Shown: positions 35,650-44,449, counted from the stretch's first letter. The stretch is DNA of 64,000 nucleotides from UMGS1387 sp045540015 (GCA_045540015.1 JAZQGP010000047.1:36905-100904), one strand, 5' to 3'. Translations and numbers: made by a program. The notes: generated by a model from the letters alone, not told the origin.

Positions 35650-35900
35650 CTTTAATTTATATACCTTGAAATACATAACTGCTCCAATGAAGCGGATTTG
35701 TAATCTTATAAGCCATCGCCGTAAGCTATGGAAGCTGCAAGTTAGTACCTAACAATATGGAGGAATTTAGTATTCTTTTTGAAAGAAGTGAAAAAGATAG
35801 GCGTCGGCGACAAGGAAGGGTGTCCGAGGGAAACGTAGTTTCCATGGGCGGACTTTGTAGTACTTTCCTCCGGTGGAAAGTACGAAAAAAGAAACTATAG
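35650..35900 (+). repeat. Structured intergenic repeat, copy B
   Basis: Copy B matches 4464-4720: stem GCTCCA / TGGAAGC (35681-35686 with 35729-35735), ATCGCCGTAA (35715-35724), GATAGGCGTCGG (35796-35807), GACAAGG, and a GTA-loop hairpin with 6-bp stem GGAAAC / GTTTCC (35829-35843) enclosed by GTCCG / CGGAC. A further perfect hairpin GTACTTTC / GAAAGTAC (35859-35882) follows. The remaining 35901-36035 shows nothing recognised apart from AT-rich sequence. Confidence 0.7.
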
Positions 35901-36035
35901 CTTTAAATTAGTATATCTCGGTCGATAAGAGTCAAAATTCCCCTTTAACGAAACTAAACACAAAGTAACTATAAAACAATCACACCCTGAAGCCTGAATA
36001 CTTCAAGGTGTGCAAAATCTCCTCTTTTTACCGCT

Positions 36036-36860
36036 TTACTCAAACAATGTTGTCACATCAAAATATTCGCCGTCTTTCATCGCTTCAATATGCACATGAG
36101 GTGTCTGTGCGGATTCCGCAAGAGCCGTTTGTCCGACGCCGCCTATAACATCACCGGTTTTTACGGTTTTACCCTCTTCTATTCCCTGCGGCAATGCTTC
36201 CGAAAGGTTTCGGTAAGAAATAACAAGTCCGTCCGAGCTTTCCACCGTCACGCTCTTGCCAAAAAGAATATCATCGGAAACCTCTGTTATTGTTCCGCCG
36301 GATATTGCCTTTACAGGCGTTGCCATCTCGCAGGCAATATCTGTTCCCAGATGCACACGGTAGTCGTACATTGTGGGAGAATATACAAGGACATCGGGAG
36401 AAAACTCCCATGTCACAAACCCTTCACACGGCGCAACATATCCGGGATATCCCAAATCCTCTTCTGCAGCATTTTGTTCCTCGATACCTGCTTTTGACGT
36501 ATTTTCTTCATGAGCATGCGTGTCGGGCGCTTGTTCCTGCTCATCGGCTTTTTGCTTTTCATCCGCCGCATCACTCTTTTCGCTTGTCTCGGCACTCACG
36601 CCCTCCTGATTTCCCGACACCTGTGCTTCAAGCTTTTCTTTTTCAAACTCCGGAAAAGCAGATATCTCCGGAAACTCTATATCACGAATTTCATATTTTG
36701 TATCCTCCATGCTTTCCGGAATTTCAATGTCTTTTATATCGTCCGACAATATTGACACCACCGCATTGGTTGATACCCCGACCACAGCCGCGGCAAGCGC
36801 AATATATACGCCAACACTCATCATCTGTTTTGCAAAACCCTTTTTATTACTGTTCTTCAT
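36036..36860 (-). CDS. spoIIQ: SpoIIQ-type M23 peptidase-fold sporulation protein
   Basis: This 274-residue protein has one N-terminal membrane segment (about residues 14-35), an acidic Glu/Gln-rich linker (about 75-135), and a LytM/M23 domain (about 140-270). The domain keeps the zinc ligands in HLGTDIA and PHVHIEA, as clostridial SpoIIQ does but Bacillus SpoIIQ does not. In clostridia SpoIIQ sits in the forespore membrane and pairs with SpoIIIAH across the intermembrane space. No other sporulation gene is adjacent. A general M23 endopeptidase is the alternative. Confidence 0.75.
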   Translation of the reverse strand: MKNSNKKGFAKQMMSVGVYIALAAAVVGVSTNAVVSILSDDIKDIEIPESMEDTKYEIRDIEFPEISAFPEFEKEKLEAQVSGNQEGVSAETSEKSDAADEKQKADEQEQAPDTHAHEENTSKAGIEEQNAAEEDLGYPGYVAPCEGFVTWEFSPDVLVYSPTMYDYRVHLGTDIACEMATPVKAISGGTITEVSDDILFGKSVTVESSDGLVISYRNLSEALPQGIEEGKTVKTGDVIGGVGQTALAESAQTPHVHIEAMKDGEYFDVTTLFE

Positions 36861-36971
36861 ATCTTCATTTCCTTTCCGGATACATTATATTTTCCTTCTT
36901 TATTTTTACCCAAAAAGCACATGTTATACGTACTTTTAACTGTTTTTCACTGTTTTTTACAGTTGTAAAAA

Positions 36972-37018
36972 CATACAATATATACCATCGTTTTTTGTGC
37001 TTAACCACAAAATATAGT
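36972..37018 (+). promoter_or_regulatory. Possible NrdR box pair upstream of nrdD
   Basis: Two similar AT-rich motifs, ACAATATATA (36974) and ACAAAATATA (37007), are 33 bases apart, near the spacing of three helical turns known for NrdR operators. They match the consensus only in part, and nrdR itself is not in the window. Confidence 0.35.
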
Positions 37019-37121
37019 ATTATTTTGAAAAATGTGTCATTTGCCACATACGAATATTTTTTGCTGTGATACAATTATCAGGCACTGAAAAAATAAGAAT
37101 GATAAGAGAGAATGAAGACGT

Positions 37122-39296
37122 ATGAAAATCATCAAGAGAAGCGGCGCGGAAGTAACCTTTGACCGCGACAAAATTGAAAAAGCGGTTGCCAAGGCAAACA
37201 ATGCCGGAACCGTAAAAGAGCTTTCGGATATTCAGATTGAATGTATTGCAAGAGAAGTTGAGGAAATGGGCGCTTGTCTTGACAGAGCGCTTTCCGTCGA
37301 AGAAATCCAGGAGCTTGTTGAAACACTTATAATGAAGTACGGCGCTTATGAAACAGCAAAGCGCTACATCCGTTATCGCTATACCAGAAGCCTTGTCCGT
37401 ACTGCAAACACAACCGACAACCAGATTTTAAGCCTTATCGAATGTAACAATGAGGAAGTAAAGCAGGAAAACTCAAACAAGAATCCGCAGGTAAACTCGG
37501 TTCAGCGCGACTACATGGCAGGAGAAGTAAGCAAGGATATTACAAGACGTATTCTTCTTCCTCCGGATATTGTAAAAGCGCACGAGGACGGTCTTATCCA
37601 CTTCCATGATGCCGATTATTTTGCGCAGCATATGCACAACTGCGACCTTGTAAACCTTGAGGACATGCTTCAGAACGGAACCGTTATCAGCGGAACTGCT
37701 ATTGAAAAGCCTCATTCCTTCCTCACTGCCTGCAACATCGCAACACAGATTATTGCACAGGTTGCCTCCTGCCAGTACGGCGGACAGAGCATAAGCCTTA
37801 CGCATCTTGCTCCCTTTGTTGATATAAGCAGAAAGAAGATACGCGAACAGGTTGTAGAAGAGGTTTCCGACATGGGTGTTGCCGTGTCCGACGAAAAGAT
37901 TGACGAAATCACAGAAAAGAGACTTCTTTCAGAAATCAGAAGCGGTGTTCAGACAATCCAGTATCAGGTTGTAACGCTAATGACTACCAACGGACAGGCT
38001 CCCTTTGTAACCGTGTTCATGTACCTCGGCGAAGCTAAAAACGAGCAGGAAAAGCACGACCTTGCTCTTATTATAGAAGAAACCTTAAAGCAGAGATACA
38101 AGGGAGTTAAGAATGAAAAGGGTGTATGGATAACTCCTGCATTCCCTAAACTCATCTATGTTCTTGAAGAGGATAACATTCATCCCGACAGCCCCTACTA
38201 TTATCTCACAGAGCTTAGTGCAAAATGTACCGCAAAACGCATGGTTCCCGACTACATTTCCGAGAAAATCATGCTCCAGAACAAGATTGACAAGAATGGT
38301 GATGGTCACTGCTACACCTGTATGGGCTGCCGCAGCTTCCTTACTCCTTACGTTGACGAGTTCGGAAAGCCAAAGTATTACGGCAGATTCAACCAGGGCG
38401 TTGTAACAGTCAACCTCGTTGACATCGGTCTTTCGGCTGAAAAGGATATGACAAAGTTCTGGCAGATTTTTGATGAAAGAATGGATATGTGCCACAGAGC
38501 GCTTCAGTGCCGTCACGAAAGACTTACCGGCACACTTTCCGATGCTGCTCCAATCCTCTGGCAGCATGGTGCACTTCTCAGACTCAAGAAGGGAGAAAAA
38601 ATTGACAAGTATCTGCATGGCGGATATTCAACAATTTCTCTCGGCTACGCAGGTCTTTGGGAGTGTGTATACAGCCTTATAGGAAAGAAGCTCACCGAGC
38701 CCGAAGGCGAAAAGTTGGGGCTTGAGATTATGAAGAAGCTCAATGAGTACACAGCTCAGTGGAAGGCGGAGGAAAATATTGACTACTCACTCTACGGAAC
38801 TCCTCTTGAATCTACCACATACAAATTTTCAAAGTGTCTCCAAAAGAGATTCGGCATAATAAAGGGTGTTACCGACAAGAGCTACATCACAAACAGCTAT
38901 CATGTTCATGTAACAGAGCCTATTGACGCATTTGACAAGCTTGAGCTTGAAGCCAAATTCCAGGCACTTTCGCCCGGAGGCGCTATAAGCTATGTTGAAG
39001 TTCCGAATATGCAAGACAATCTGGAAGCAGTTCTCTCTGTCATGAAGTTTATCTACGACAACATTATGTATGCAGAGCTCAACACCAAAAGCGACTACTG
39101 CCAGGTATGCGGCTTTGACGGCGAAATACAGGTTGTAAAAGATGAGGACGGAAAGCTCGTATGGGAATGCCCCAAGTGTAAAAACCGCGACCAGAACAAG
39201 CTCAACGTTGCACGCAGAACCTGCGGCTACATCGGAACACAGTTCTGGAACCAGGGACGTACTCAGGAAATCAAAGAAAGGGTACTTCATCTGTAA
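37122..39296 (+). CDS. nrdD: Anaerobic ribonucleoside-triphosphate reductase
   Basis: This 724-residue class III enzyme makes deoxyribonucleotides without oxygen. It has an N-terminal ATP-cone (about residues 1-90, KIIKRSGAEVTFDRDKIEKAVAKA), the ten-stranded barrel core with CYTCMGCRSFLTPY, a zinc site CQVCGFDG...CPKCKN, and the glycyl-radical end RRTCGYIGTQFWNQGR. The radical is installed by NrdG, whose gene overlaps by one base. Length is normal. Confidence 0.97.
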   Translation: MKIIKRSGAEVTFDRDKIEKAVAKANNAGTVKELSDIQIECIAREVEEMGACLDRALSVEEIQELVETLIMKYGAYETAKRYIRYRYTRSLVRTANTTDNQILSLIECNNEEVKQENSNKNPQVNSVQRDYMAGEVSKDITRRILLPPDIVKAHEDGLIHFHDADYFAQHMHNCDLVNLEDMLQNGTVISGTAIEKPHSFLTACNIATQIIAQVASCQYGGQSISLTHLAPFVDISRKKIREQVVEEVSDMGVAVSDEKIDEITEKRLLSEIRSGVQTIQYQVVTLMTTNGQAPFVTVFMYLGEAKNEQEKHDLALIIEETLKQRYKGVKNEKGVWITPAFPKLIYVLEEDNIHPDSPYYYLTELSAKCTAKRMVPDYISEKIMLQNKIDKNGDGHCYTCMGCRSFLTPYVDEFGKPKYYGRFNQGVVTVNLVDIGLSAEKDMTKFWQIFDERMDMCHRALQCRHERLTGTLSDAAPILWQHGALLRLKKGEKIDKYLHGGYSTISLGYAGLWECVYSLIGKKLTEPEGEKLGLEIMKKLNEYTAQWKAEENIDYSLYGTPLESTTYKFSKCLQKRFGIIKGVTDKSYITNSYHVHVTEPIDAFDKLELEAKFQALSPGGAISYVEVPNMQDNLEAVLSVMKFIYDNIMYAELNTKSDYCQVCGFDGEIQVVKDEDGKLVWECPKCKNRDQNKLNVARRTCGYIGTQFWNQGRTQEIKERVLHL

Positions 39297-39817
39297 TGAA
39301 TTATTCAGCAATAAAGAAAAGAGATATTGCAAACGGAGAGGGAGTAAGAGTCTCCCTTTTCGTTTCGGGTTGCACTCACCACTGCAAAGGGTGCTTCAAC
39401 AGCGAAACATGGGATTTTAATTCGGGAAAACCTTTTGACAAAGAGGTTGAAGAAGAAATCTTCAAAGCACTCGAACCCGACTACATTCAAGGACTCTCAC
39501 TTCTCGGAGGAGAACCCTTTGAAGTGAAAAACCAAAGAGGACTTATCGGATTTCTTCGTGAGTTCAAAAAGCGATTTCCGAGCAAAGACCTATGGTGCTA
39601 CACGGGATATACTCTCGAAAAGGATTTGCAAGCCGAAAGCCGTGCAAGGTGCGAAGTAACAGACGAGATGCTTTCTTATATCAACATACTTGTTGACGGA
39701 AAATTCGTCGAAGAGCTTGCGGATATCACGCTGCTGTTCCGCGGCTCGTCAAATCAGAGGCTTTTAAAAAATAATGGCGACGGCACTTTTTGCGATATTT
39801 CACCTGTTGGAAAATAG
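39296..39817 (+). CDS. nrdG: Anaerobic ribonucleotide reductase activating protein (radical SAM)
   Basis: This 173-residue protein has the radical-SAM cluster motif CTHHCKGC (C26, C30, C33) and GLSLLGGEPFE, which bind the [4Fe-4S] cluster and S-adenosylmethionine. It generates the glycyl radical on NrdD. The start codon overlaps the nrdD stop by one base. A terminator follows. Confidence 0.96.
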   Translation: MNYSAIKKRDIANGEGVRVSLFVSGCTHHCKGCFNSETWDFNSGKPFDKEVEEEIFKALEPDYIQGLSLLGGEPFEVKNQRGLIGFLREFKKRFPSKDLWCYTGYTLEKDLQAESRARCEVTDEMLSYINILVDGKFVEELADITLLFRGSSNQRLLKNNGDGTFCDISPVGK

Positions 39818-39835
39818 CACAAAACAGCGCAAAAT

Positions 39836-39868
39836 AAATCCGCGGCAAATGCCGCGGATTTTTATACT
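39836..39868. terminator. Bidirectional terminator between nrdG and smpB
   Basis: AAATCCGCGGC / GCCGCGGATTT perfect stem with T-run on both sides. Confidence 0.92.
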
Positions 39869-40337
39869 ATCTGTTTCTGTCTCTGAGTGCTCTTTCGATG
39901 TCACGGTTTGCCTGTTTCTTGGCTTCTGCATCACGCTTATCGTAGTTCTTTTTACCTCTGCACAGCCCAAGCTCTACCTTAACCTTTGATCCCGAAAAAT
40001 ACATTTTCAGCGGCACAAGCGTATAGCCTTCTTTGCCGCAGAGTCCGAACAGCTTCATAATTTCCTTTTTATGCAACAGAAGCTTTCTTGTTCTCATCGG
40101 GTCCTTATTAAAAACATTTCCCTTTTCATACGGGCTTATATGCACGCCGTACATCATCATTTCGCCCGCATCAACACGGCAAAACGAGTCTTTCATGTTA
40201 ACAGCACCCTGGCGTATACTTTTGACTTCTGTTCCCGCAAGGGCAATACCTGCCTCGTACGTTTCGTCGACGAAGTAATCATGATATGCTTTTTTATTCT
40301 GTGCGGCGATTTTTACGTTTTCACCTGTCTTTGCCAT
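39867..40337 (-). CDS. smpB: SsrA-binding protein SmpB
   Basis: This 156-residue protein binds tmRNA and brings it to stalled ribosomes for trans-translation. The order of motifs is NKKAYHDYFVDETYEAGIALAGTEVKSIR, ISPYEKGN, RKLLLHKKEI, and a C-terminal KKNYDKRDAEAKKQANRD tail. ATG 40337 is preceded by GGGAGGC; the ATG at 40358 in frame is not. tmRNA itself was not seen in the window. Confidence 0.96.
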   Translation of the reverse strand: MAKTGENVKIAAQNKKAYHDYFVDETYEAGIALAGTEVKSIRQGAVNMKDSFCRVDAGEMMMYGVHISPYEKGNVFNKDPMRTRKLLLHKKEIMKLFGLCGKEGYTLVPLKMYFSGSKVKVELGLCRGKKNYDKRDAEAKKQANRDIERALRDRNR

Positions 40338-40382
40338 GTTGCCTCCCATGAAATGCAAAATTCAAAATGCAGAATGATAAAT

Positions 40383-41567
40383 TTAGTCGCGCAAGTATAT
40401 GTCGCGTGTATAAATCTTGTCCTTTACGTCCGAAAGCTCGTCGCTGTAGCGGTTTGCAAGTATAATATCGGCATCCGTCTTGAATTCATCAAGGTCACGA
40501 TAAACTCGGCTGTTAAAGAATTTATCCTCTTTAAGCGCAGGCTCGTAAATAATTACTTCAATACCTTTTGCTTTTATGCGCTTCATTACGCCCTGAATTG
40601 AGCTTTGACGGAAATTGTCTGAGCCTGTTTTCATGGTAAGTCTGTAAACGCCCACCTTTTCAGGCTTTTTTGCAATAATCTGGTCAGCAATAAAATCTTT
40701 TCTAGTGCCATTTGCAGCAACTATTGCCTCGATTAGATTTTCGGGAACGTCCTTATAGTTTGCAAGAAGCTGCTTTGTGTCTTTCGGCAAACAGTAACCA
40801 CCATATCCAAATGAAGGATTGTTGTAATGATTACCGATTCTCGGGTCAAGTCCCACACCTTCAATTATGCTCTTCGTGTCAAGCCCACGTACTGCTGCGT
40901 ACGTGTCAAGCTCATTAAAATATGCAACCCTCAGAGCAAGATATGTGTTTGCAAAAAGCTTTACAGCCTCTGCCTCGGTGGGATTCATAAATCTTGTTTC
41001 AATGTTTTCTTTTATTGCGCCCTCCTGAAGAAGACCTGCAAAGATCTCGGCAGCTTTTTTGAGCCTTACGTTCTTAACAGGAACACCTACAATTATTCTG
41101 CTGGGATAAAGATTGTCATAGAGCGCTTTGCCCTCTCTTAAAAACTCAGGGCTGAAAATAATGTTATCACAGCAAAAATCCGTTCTTACACTATCGGTAT
41201 ATCCTACAGGCACAGTTGACTTAATTACCATAACCGCATCCGGATTTACCTGTATAACCTCTTTTATTACATTCTCAACAGAGCTTGTGTCAAAATGATT
41301 TTTTGACGGATCATAGTTCGTCGGTGTACAAATCACTACAAAATCCGCATTCTTGTATGCACTTTGCGCATCTGTTGTAGCTGTAAGGTTAAGTTCCTTT
41401 GATGCAAGATATTCTTCAATTTCCTTGTCGGCAATCGGGCTTTTGCGGGAATTTATAAGCTGTGTTTTTTCTTGGACTATGTCAAGGGCGCAAACCTCAT
41501 GATGCTGTGACAAAAGCACTGCGATAGAAAGCCCAACATAGCCTGTTCCGGCTACTGCAATTTTCAT
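40383..41567 (-). CDS. ugd: UDP-glucose 6-dehydrogenase family (nucleotide-sugar dehydrogenase)
   Basis: This 394-residue enzyme oxidises UDP-glucose (or a similar NDP-sugar) to the uronate with two NAD+. Seen: Rossmann GTGYVGLSIAVLLSQ, CTPTNYD, KSTVPVGYTD, FSPEFLREGKAL, NPTEAEAVKLFANTYLALRVAYFNELD, and catalytic Cys in FGYGGYCLPKDT. The short-form length and the C-terminal domain fit Ugd of the TuaD/HasB class. The start at 41567 follows AAGGAG, directly after a terminator-like element ending the leader RNA. Product UDP-glucuronate would feed capsule or glycan synthesis. Confidence 0.92.
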   Translation of the reverse strand: MKIAVAGTGYVGLSIAVLLSQHHEVCALDIVQEKTQLINSRKSPIADKEIEEYLASKELNLTATTDAQSAYKNADFVVICTPTNYDPSKNHFDTSSVENVIKEVIQVNPDAVMVIKSTVPVGYTDSVRTDFCCDNIIFSPEFLREGKALYDNLYPSRIIVGVPVKNVRLKKAAEIFAGLLQEGAIKENIETRFMNPTEAEAVKLFANTYLALRVAYFNELDTYAAVRGLDTKSIIEGVGLDPRIGNHYNNPSFGYGGYCLPKDTKQLLANYKDVPENLIEAIVAANGTRKDFIADQIIAKKPEKVGVYRLTMKTGSDNFRQSSIQGVMKRIKAKGIEVIIYEPALKEDKFFNSRVYRDLDEFKTDADIILANRYSDELSDVKDKIYTRDIYLRD

Positions 41568-41582
41568 AATTCATTCTCCTTG

Positions 41583-41748
41583 AAAAAAATAGGCTTTCGT
41601 CAAAATGCAGTACCTTCCCCTCGGATGCACCTTGCACATAACGAAACATTAGCTTGCTTTTCTTTCCTCTGTGACATACGCCTATGACTGAAAGATAAGC
41701 TTGCCATTATAAAATATGCAGAGCAACTTTGCAATCACTCTGCACAGC
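41583..41748 (-). ncRNA. Candidate structured leader or stand-alone RNA upstream of ugd
   Basis: About 166 nt separate a consensus promoter and a T7 run. A 5' hairpin pairs TGCAGAG with CTCTGCA. A core starts ATAGGC (41685-41680) which pairs with GCCTAT (41594-41589) directly before the T-run, enclosing GTCACAGAGGAAAG and CATCCGAGGGGAAGG segments. The ugd RBS follows 9 bases later. No match to riboswitch families whose motifs I know (FMN, TPP, SAM, c-di-GMP, lysine, T-box) was found. Confidence 0.6.
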
Positions 41749-41754
41749 AACATC

Positions 41755-41783
41755 ATTTTAACACACAACAGCAGATTTGTCAA
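41755..41783 (-). promoter_or_regulatory. Sigma-A promoter for the leader RNA / ugd
   Basis: Minus strand TTGACA, 17-base spacer, TAAAAT; it overlaps the last codon of the sugar kinase gene upstream. Confidence 0.87.
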
Positions 41784-42952
41784 ATAGTAACACCGTCTGC
41801 ACTGTTGCAGAAATGAACCGAGAATTTTCCTTCAAGTGCAGGAAACGCCTTTAAATACTCTTTTGTGACCTTTTCCTTAATACTTTCACGGTACTTCGGG
41901 TCGATTATCGCAAGACAACAACCTTTAAAACCTGCTCCGGAAAAACGTCCGCCGTATATGCCATCGGTACGTGTCATTATCTCATAAAGCTCTTTAAGCT
42001 CAGGGGAACCTGTTTCATAATTGTAAATAGAGCTATGACCGCTTTCGAAGGAAAGATGTCCGTATTCATCAAGATCTCCGCGTCTCCACGCCTCTGCGCC
42101 CTTTTCAACGCGTTCAAACTCCGTGTACCAGTGCTCTGCACGCTTTGCCCAGTTTGCCGGGAGCTTTCCTTTATACTGCTCGTATATTTCTCTTGGAACA
42201 TTTCTCAGATATGCGTCCTCGTATTTTCCGTATTCCATACCCGAAAAGCCCATTAGTGCATATGCCGCAGACTTACATTCGTCTACACGCATATTGAATT
42301 TACTTCCCGCAAGAGTTCTTTCAATCCCCGAAAAGAATACTGCAAATTCATACGGCTTCATATCGGGGTTTTGAGGAATAAGCTCATAGCTGTCATCCTT
42401 TGTGTCAAGGTAAAGAAGATGGTTTTTCTTTGAAAGAACCTCACACGACTGGTCGAGCTTTCCGCAGGATACACCAACATACTTATTTTCTGCAGCCTTT
42501 GCTGTTAAGATTATTTCCTGTTCTGAGAGAGTTATTCCGTTAACCTTACAAAGTGCTTTAAGAAAAGCGATTGTAACCGCCGCAGACGATGAAAGACCTC
42601 CTATCGGCAGGCTTCCTTCGATTACTCCGCAAAAGCCGATCTTGAGTCTGTATTTTTGACCGAGAATAAGTGCTGCACCTCTGAGATAGTCCGCCCAGTC
42701 GTTCTGTTTTTCTTCGGGAACCTGATTAACAACAAACTGTGCACGCTTATCAAACTGGAGCGATGTAAGCTCAACAACGCCGTTCTGCTTTGCACCGTAT
42801 GCAATATGGATTCCCTTATCTATAGCAAAGCCCGTGATTTTACCAAGCTGGTGGTCGCTATGTGCTCCTATCGGGCAAACTCTGTAAGGACAAAATGCAA
42901 CATCGGAAGGTTCTCGCTTATACAATTCCAAAAATTTATCTGTACACTTCAT
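41780..42952 (-). CDS. GHMP sugar-1-kinase, galactokinase-like, possibly galacturonokinase
   Basis: This 390-residue kinase has the GHMP phosphate loop SLPIGGLSSSAAVTIAF, N-terminal PIGAHSDHQLG (residues 27-37) where GalK usually has GEHTDY, and the C-terminal GRFSGAGFKGCCLAI glycine-rich motif. The change from GEH to GAH with DHQ matches the pattern I recall for plant galacturonokinases, which phosphorylate galacturonic acid at C1. uxaB-uxaA in the same window show the cell uses galacturonate. A galactose-specific kinase remains possible. Leftward, upstream of ugd. Confidence 0.75.
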   Translation of the reverse strand: MKCTDKFLELYKREPSDVAFCPYRVCPIGAHSDHQLGKITGFAIDKGIHIAYGAKQNGVVELTSLQFDKRAQFVVNQVPEEKQNDWADYLRGAALILGQKYRLKIGFCGVIEGSLPIGGLSSSAAVTIAFLKALCKVNGITLSEQEIILTAKAAENKYVGVSCGKLDQSCEVLSKKNHLLYLDTKDDSYELIPQNPDMKPYEFAVFFSGIERTLAGSKFNMRVDECKSAAYALMGFSGMEYGKYEDAYLRNVPREIYEQYKGKLPANWAKRAEHWYTEFERVEKGAEAWRRGDLDEYGHLSFESGHSSIYNYETGSPELKELYEIMTRTDGIYGGRFSGAGFKGCCLAIIDPKYRESIKEKVTKEYLKAFPALEGKFSVHFCNSADGVTI

Positions 42953-43020
42953 TTATAGATAACTCCTTTGACATGTATTACTCACGTTTTATTACATCCG
43001 CATCCAATTTATCAATCGAA

Positions 43021-43554
43021 TTATTTGCAGAACGTGTCTACATAATGTTCTATTGCCTCTGCAATAACCTTTACCGCCGCACTTCTCTCACTGACCTCAT
43101 CAACAGCAGTAGTCTTATTTTCAAGGTTTTTATAAACAGAGAAGAAATGACGCATTTCATCGAAAATATGCTTTGGTATCTGGTCTATATTTGTATACTG
43201 ATTATAGTTCGGGTCTTCAAAAGGTATCGCGATAATTTTTTCATCGTTATGGCCGTTATCAATCATAGAGATAACGCCGATAGGATATGCACGCACAAGC
43301 GTCAGCGGCTCCAAAGGCTCGGAACACAAAAGAAGCACGTCAAGCGGGTCGCCGTCATCACCGTAGGTACGCGGAATAAAGCCGTAATTTGCAGGATAGT
43401 GTGTTGACGTATGAAGTATTCTGTCAAGCATAATATATCCTGTTTCCTTATCAAGCTCATATTTTTTCTTACTGCCCTTTGATATTTCAACAACGCATAT
43501 AAAGTCCTCAGGCTTTATGCGGCTCGGTGTCATATCGTGCCATATATTTGACAT
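43021..43554 (-). CDS. ppa: Inorganic pyrophosphatase, family I
   Basis: This 177-residue enzyme has the family I pattern FICVVEISKGSKKKYELDK, YPANYGFIPRTYGDDGDPLDVLLL (metal Asp residues), and VRAYPIGVISMIDNGHNDEKIIAIP. It hydrolyses pyrophosphate to phosphate and needs Mg2+. AAGGAGG precedes ATG 43554. It has its own promoter and stands alone. Confidence 0.94.
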   Translation of the reverse strand: MSNIWHDMTPSRIKPEDFICVVEISKGSKKKYELDKETGYIMLDRILHTSTHYPANYGFIPRTYGDDGDPLDVLLLCSEPLEPLTLVRAYPIGVISMIDNGHNDEKIIAIPFEDPNYNQYTNIDQIPKHIFDEMRHFFSVYKNLENKTTAVDEVSERSAAVKVIAEAIEHYVDTFCK

Positions 43555-43588
43555 GTCTTTTCCTCCTTAACACTCAAGTGCCATATTT

Positions 43589-43617
43589 ATTGTAACACAG
43601 TTCTTTGCATTTGTAAA
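43589..43617 (-). promoter_or_regulatory. Sigma-A promoter of ppa
   Basis: Minus strand TTTACA, 17-base spacer, TACAAT. Confidence 0.78.
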
Positions 43618-43670
43618 CCTCGGCAAAATATATTTAGCCGAAAAAAGCACGCTTCTGCGTGCTTTCTTAC

Positions 43671-43746
<76 letters not shown>

Positions 43747-43774
43747 ATAACAAGCACGTCGCCGTGCTTGTGTT

Positions 43775-43851
43775 TGGCGACTCGAATGGGGCTCGAACCC
43801 ATGACCTCCAGCGTGACAGGCTGGCGTTCTAACCAGCTGAACTACCGAGCC
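43775..43851 (-). tRNA. tRNA-Asp (GTC), copy 1
   Basis: Anticodon loop CTGTCAC; encoded CCA. Sequence identical to the copy at 44895. Confidence 0.95.
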
Positions 43852-43905
43852 GTGGTTAGATAAATTGTTTATGCAGAGTACGGCAACTTTCATTGTCGTA
43901 CTCTG

Positions 43906-43981
43906 TGGTGGGGAGTACAGGGCTCGAACCTATGACCCTCTGCTTGTAAGGCAGATGCTCTCCCAGCTGAGCTAACCCCCC
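43906..43981 (-). tRNA. tRNA-Val (TAC)
   Basis: Anticodon loop CTTACAA; encoded CCA. Confidence 0.95.
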
Positions 43982-44187
43982 GTACTTTCTTGTAAGAAAG
44001 TACGCAAAGAACTTCTGATACGAGAGCATATTCTGCGTTTAACCGCTACTCTCGATGCCCGAATGAAACCCCGTTCGTGTTGCATAAACGCAACAACACG
44101 AACTCAAAATTCATTGCGAGTTCTTTCTATACTTCTACAAGGTACGTTACAATAAGCTTTCGCCTATTTATTTTCGCACTTTCGTGC
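43981..44187 (+). repeat. tRNA spacer, copy 1, with hairpin-1 element
   Basis: Starts with hairpin GTACTTTCTT / AAGAAAGTAC followed by GCAAAGAACTTCTGA, the first half of the dispersed element. A second hairpin GTTCGTGTTG / CAACACGAAC (44073-44103) has loop CATAAACGCAA. It is about four-fifths identical to 44450-44655. Confidence 0.75.
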
Positions 44188-44263
44188 TGGAGCGGATTAC
44201 GGGGCTCGAACCCGCCACCTCGACCTTGGCAAGGTCGCGCTCTACCAAATGAGCTAAATCCGC
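44188..44263 (-). tRNA. tRNA-Gly (GCC), copy 1
   Basis: Anticodon loop TTGCCAA; encoded CCA; identical to the copy at 44656. Confidence 0.95.
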
Positions 44264-44268
44264 ATAAA

Positions 44269-44344
44269 TGGTGCCTCCGATCGGAATCGAACCAATGACA
44301 CGGGGATTTTCAGTCCCCTGCTCTACCAACTGAGCTACAGAGGC
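44269..44344 (-). tRNA. tRNA-Phe (GAA), copy 1
   Basis: Anticodon loop CTGAAAA; encoded CCA; identical to the copy at 44782. Confidence 0.95.
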
Positions 44345-44374
44345 GTATTTAATTTTCAAAAGCTGATAAGGTTT

Positions 44375-44449
44375 TGGAGGCGCCACCCGGATTTGAACCG
44401 GGGCATAAAGGTTTTGCAGACCTCTGCCTTACCGCTTGGCTATGGCGCC
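44375..44449 (-). tRNA. tRNA-Cys (GCA)
   Basis: Anticodon loop CTGCAAA; encoded CCA. Confidence 0.95.

Noticed and set aside
41583..41748. Identification of the ugd leader as a c-di-GMP, SAM or lysine riboswitch
   Set aside because: Short resemblances such as CACAG and GCAAGCTAA do not extend to the full consensus or order of conserved segments of those families.
44168..44386. Minus frame through tRNA genes
   Set aside because: It reads through tRNA-Gly and tRNA-Phe sequences, so it is not a protein gene.
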